Assembly: GCF_900184965.1 (NCBI RefSeq)
Contig: NZ_FXYA01000153.1
Coordinates: 1 to 64,000 of the forward strand
Source of the DNA: Akkermansia muciniphila
GTDB lineage: Bacteria; Verrucomicrobiota; Verrucomicrobiia; Verrucomicrobiales; Akkermansiaceae
DNA: 64,000 bases
Reading direction: 5' to 3'
The translations under genes were made by a program, and so were the position numbers. Positions 62,870 through 64,000 of the stretch are shown piece after piece (the first letter of the stretch is position 1; each line of letters begins with the position of its first letter). The notes under the pieces are model-generated. The model searched no databases and was not told the DNA's origin. It saw only the letters and a list, made by a program, of their open reading frames with translations.

Positions 62870-63910
62870 CTACAGGAGGAGAAGAACCGGGTTTTCCAGC
62901 AGGGTTTTGAATTCGGCTGCAATGTTGGAAGCCTTGCATTCCGGCAGAATGCTGGCATTCACGTACAGGGTGACGGGCAGGATGAGTTTGGACACGGGAC
63001 GCCCCGCTTCAATGCCCGTTTTCGGCGTAGTGCCTCCTATGCTGATGATGCTGTGGGGCATTTCCGGAAGCACGGCGCGCTGGGCTGCCACGTTCACGCC
63101 GCTGTCGCAAAGAAGGATGTTGGGCGCGACGCTGCCCGCGGGGAACGGACCTGCCGCGGGGGCGGCCAGGCGTTCCATGGCGATGTTGTAAATCGTCTTG
63201 CCGGAGGCGTTTTCAATGAAGACGTATTTTTCTCCCTTGTCCAGCACCATGAGCAGTTCCGCGGCGGCGTCTCCGGCCAGCCATTCCGGTTCGCTGGCGC
63301 ATGCTTTCACCGCCGCGCGCACCACGTAGTCAAAGAGGCTGTAGCGGCCGCCGATGAGTTTTTCGCACTGGACGGCGATGGGCGTGCTGATGGCGGCCAG
63401 GTAAGCCATGTTCGCCTCCAGGGAATACAGGTAAAAGTTGTCTACGCGCGTGGCGTGGCGCGTGTCCCGGGGCGCCAGCGGGGTCTGCACCCGGCGGGCG
63501 GGGCCGCCCGCGGGGCGCAGGGCGGCCCGTACATCCGCGGCCATGATTTTGCCCCGGGGTCCGGTGCCGCGCAGCGTGGCGGGGTTCAGGCCGGCTTCCG
63601 CCGCCAGCCTGGCGGCCAGCGGGCTAAATGTCGCGGGCGGGCGCGGGAGGCCGCCGCAGGCGGCTGCGCCGAGTTCCGACTGAAGCAGCGCAATAGGCGC
63701 TCCCGCCGCGGCGGAACCTCCCTCCGGCACCAGGATTTCCGTCAGGGTGCCGTCCTCGCAGGCCTGGAGCTCCACATGGGCCTTGTCCGTCTCAATGTCG
63801 GCCAGATGGTCGCCGACTTCTACGAAGTCCCCTGTTTTTTTGATCCATCTCAGGACGGTGCCTTCGTGCATGGAGTCGGACAGGCGGGGCATTTCAATGG
63901 TAATAGCCAT
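62870..63910 (-). CDS. E2-like lipoyl protein with lost acetyltransferase site
   Basis: The 346-residue protein has a lipoyl domain (residues 1-80: MPRLSDSMHEGTVLRWIKKTG, lipoyl Lys 43 in ETDKA) and a peripheral subunit-binding domain (96-131, SPLAARLAAEAGLNPATLRGTGPRG). A CAT-like core runs from about 155 to 346. In E2 enzymes the core ends with a D-H-R-x-x-D-G motif; aligned here it is VNASILPEC (317-325), with His to Ala and Asp to Pro. The core is also shortened. It should carry lipoate but not transfer acyl groups to CoA. Upstream sequence beyond the window may hold the E1 genes. Alternative: a wrongly assembled core, which seems unlikely as the frame is intact. Confidence 0.85.
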   Translation of the reverse strand: MAITIEMPRLSDSMHEGTVLRWIKKTGDFVEVGDHLADIETDKAHVELQACEDGTLTEILVPEGGSAAAGAPIALLQSELGAAACGGLPRPPATFSPLAARLAAEAGLNPATLRGTGPRGKIMAADVRAALRPAGGPARRVQTPLAPRDTRHATRVDNFYLYSLEANMAYLAAISTPIAVQCEKLIGGRYSLFDYVVRAAVKACASEPEWLAGDAAAELLMVLDKGEKYVFIENASGKTIYNIAMERLAAPAAGPFPAGSVAPNILLCDSGVNVAAQRAVLPEMPHSIISIGGTTPKTGIEAGRPVSKLILPVTLYVNASILPECKASNIAAEFKTLLENPVLLLL

Positions 63911-63949
63911 GGAGGTGAATGTTGAAATATGGTAAAAGGGAGGAAGGCA

Positions 63950-63981
63950 CGCCGGAAGGGGCGGGATGTCTCCTTCCGGCG
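63950..63981. terminator. Hairpin at the right edge
   Basis: A perfect 10-bp stem CGCCGGAAGG/CCTTCCGGCG with a 12-base loop lies 39 bases upstream of the E2-like start. On the minus strand a stop codon TAA is possible at 63997-63995, so this may be the hairpin between the preceding gene (outside the window) and the E2-like gene. No T-run is visible. Confidence 0.4.
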
Positions 63982-64000
63982 CGCGGAAACGCGGTTACGC

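Overview
The window is a chromosomal segment of a GC-rich, free-living Gram-negative bacterium. A Verrucomicrobiota gut commensal of the Akkermansia type is the best fit (inference). The clues are a Tat-exported GH109 oxidoreductase-fold glycosidase, an autotransporter barrel, an SHD1-like exported protein, many lipoproteins, and ribosomal-protein genes that start without visible Shine-Dalgarno sequences. I see no rRNA, tRNA, CRISPR array, transposase, integrase or phage module.

Layout. 1-4.3 kb: the tail of an autotransporter, a PepSY-like exported protein, a small remnant of a second autotransporter end, a YugP-type membrane zinc protease, a CobA-HemD fusion (siroheme/tetrapyrrole) and a small lipoprotein. 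4.5-12.1 kb: topoisomerase III, an SHD1-like protein, a peptidoglycan amidase lipoprotein and aconitase. 12.3-14.65 kb: an AT-rich island with a LuxR-type regulator and a DUF1349-like lipoprotein, probably acquired. 14.7-23 kb: an L,D-transpeptidase, a structured-RNA candidate, MsrAB, RtcB with a divergent LysR regulator, an MFS transporter, a cobalamin adenosyltransferase and a cupin behind a terminator-bearing leader. 23.2-29.4 kb: RNase R, then a tight three-gene cassette of exported proteins with no recognised function; the last carries a transglutaminase-like triad. 29.4-41.8 kb: a tandem U32 peptidase-family protein, FolC, the SRP RNA gene (ffs), a coiled-coil membrane protein, GH109, a SNF2 helicase, a UshA-like phosphoesterase, an RlpA-like lipoprotein and NAD kinase.

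42-48.6 kb is an spc-type ribosomal operon (L24-L5-S8-L6-L18-S5-L15-SecY-Adk-Map). It lacks S14 and L30 at their usual places and has strong GC hairpins between S5, L15 and SecY. 48.6-53.6 kb holds a membrane acyltransferase, a Ppx/GppA homologue with altered active-site motifs, and polyphosphate kinase. 53.7-62.2 kb is a surface-glycan cluster: GT8, tandem-SGNH, GT2, GT11 fucosyltransferase, GT2 and GT4 on the minus strand, with a divergent GT2. The window ends with a DJ-1/PfpI protein and a lipoyl-bearing E2-like protein whose catalytic motif is lost.

Points of most interest: (1) a multi-branched RNA candidate at 15365-15548 whose G-U pairs and terminator agree on the plus strand; (2) three enzyme homologues with substituted active sites (E2, Ppx, RlpA); (3) the autotransporter remnant; (4) the unrecognised secreted cassette; (5) a possible secY-coupled small ORF and SD-less translation of the ribosomal operon. 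Start codons were chosen by family alignment from memory, because Shine-Dalgarno sequences are weak or absent at most genes.
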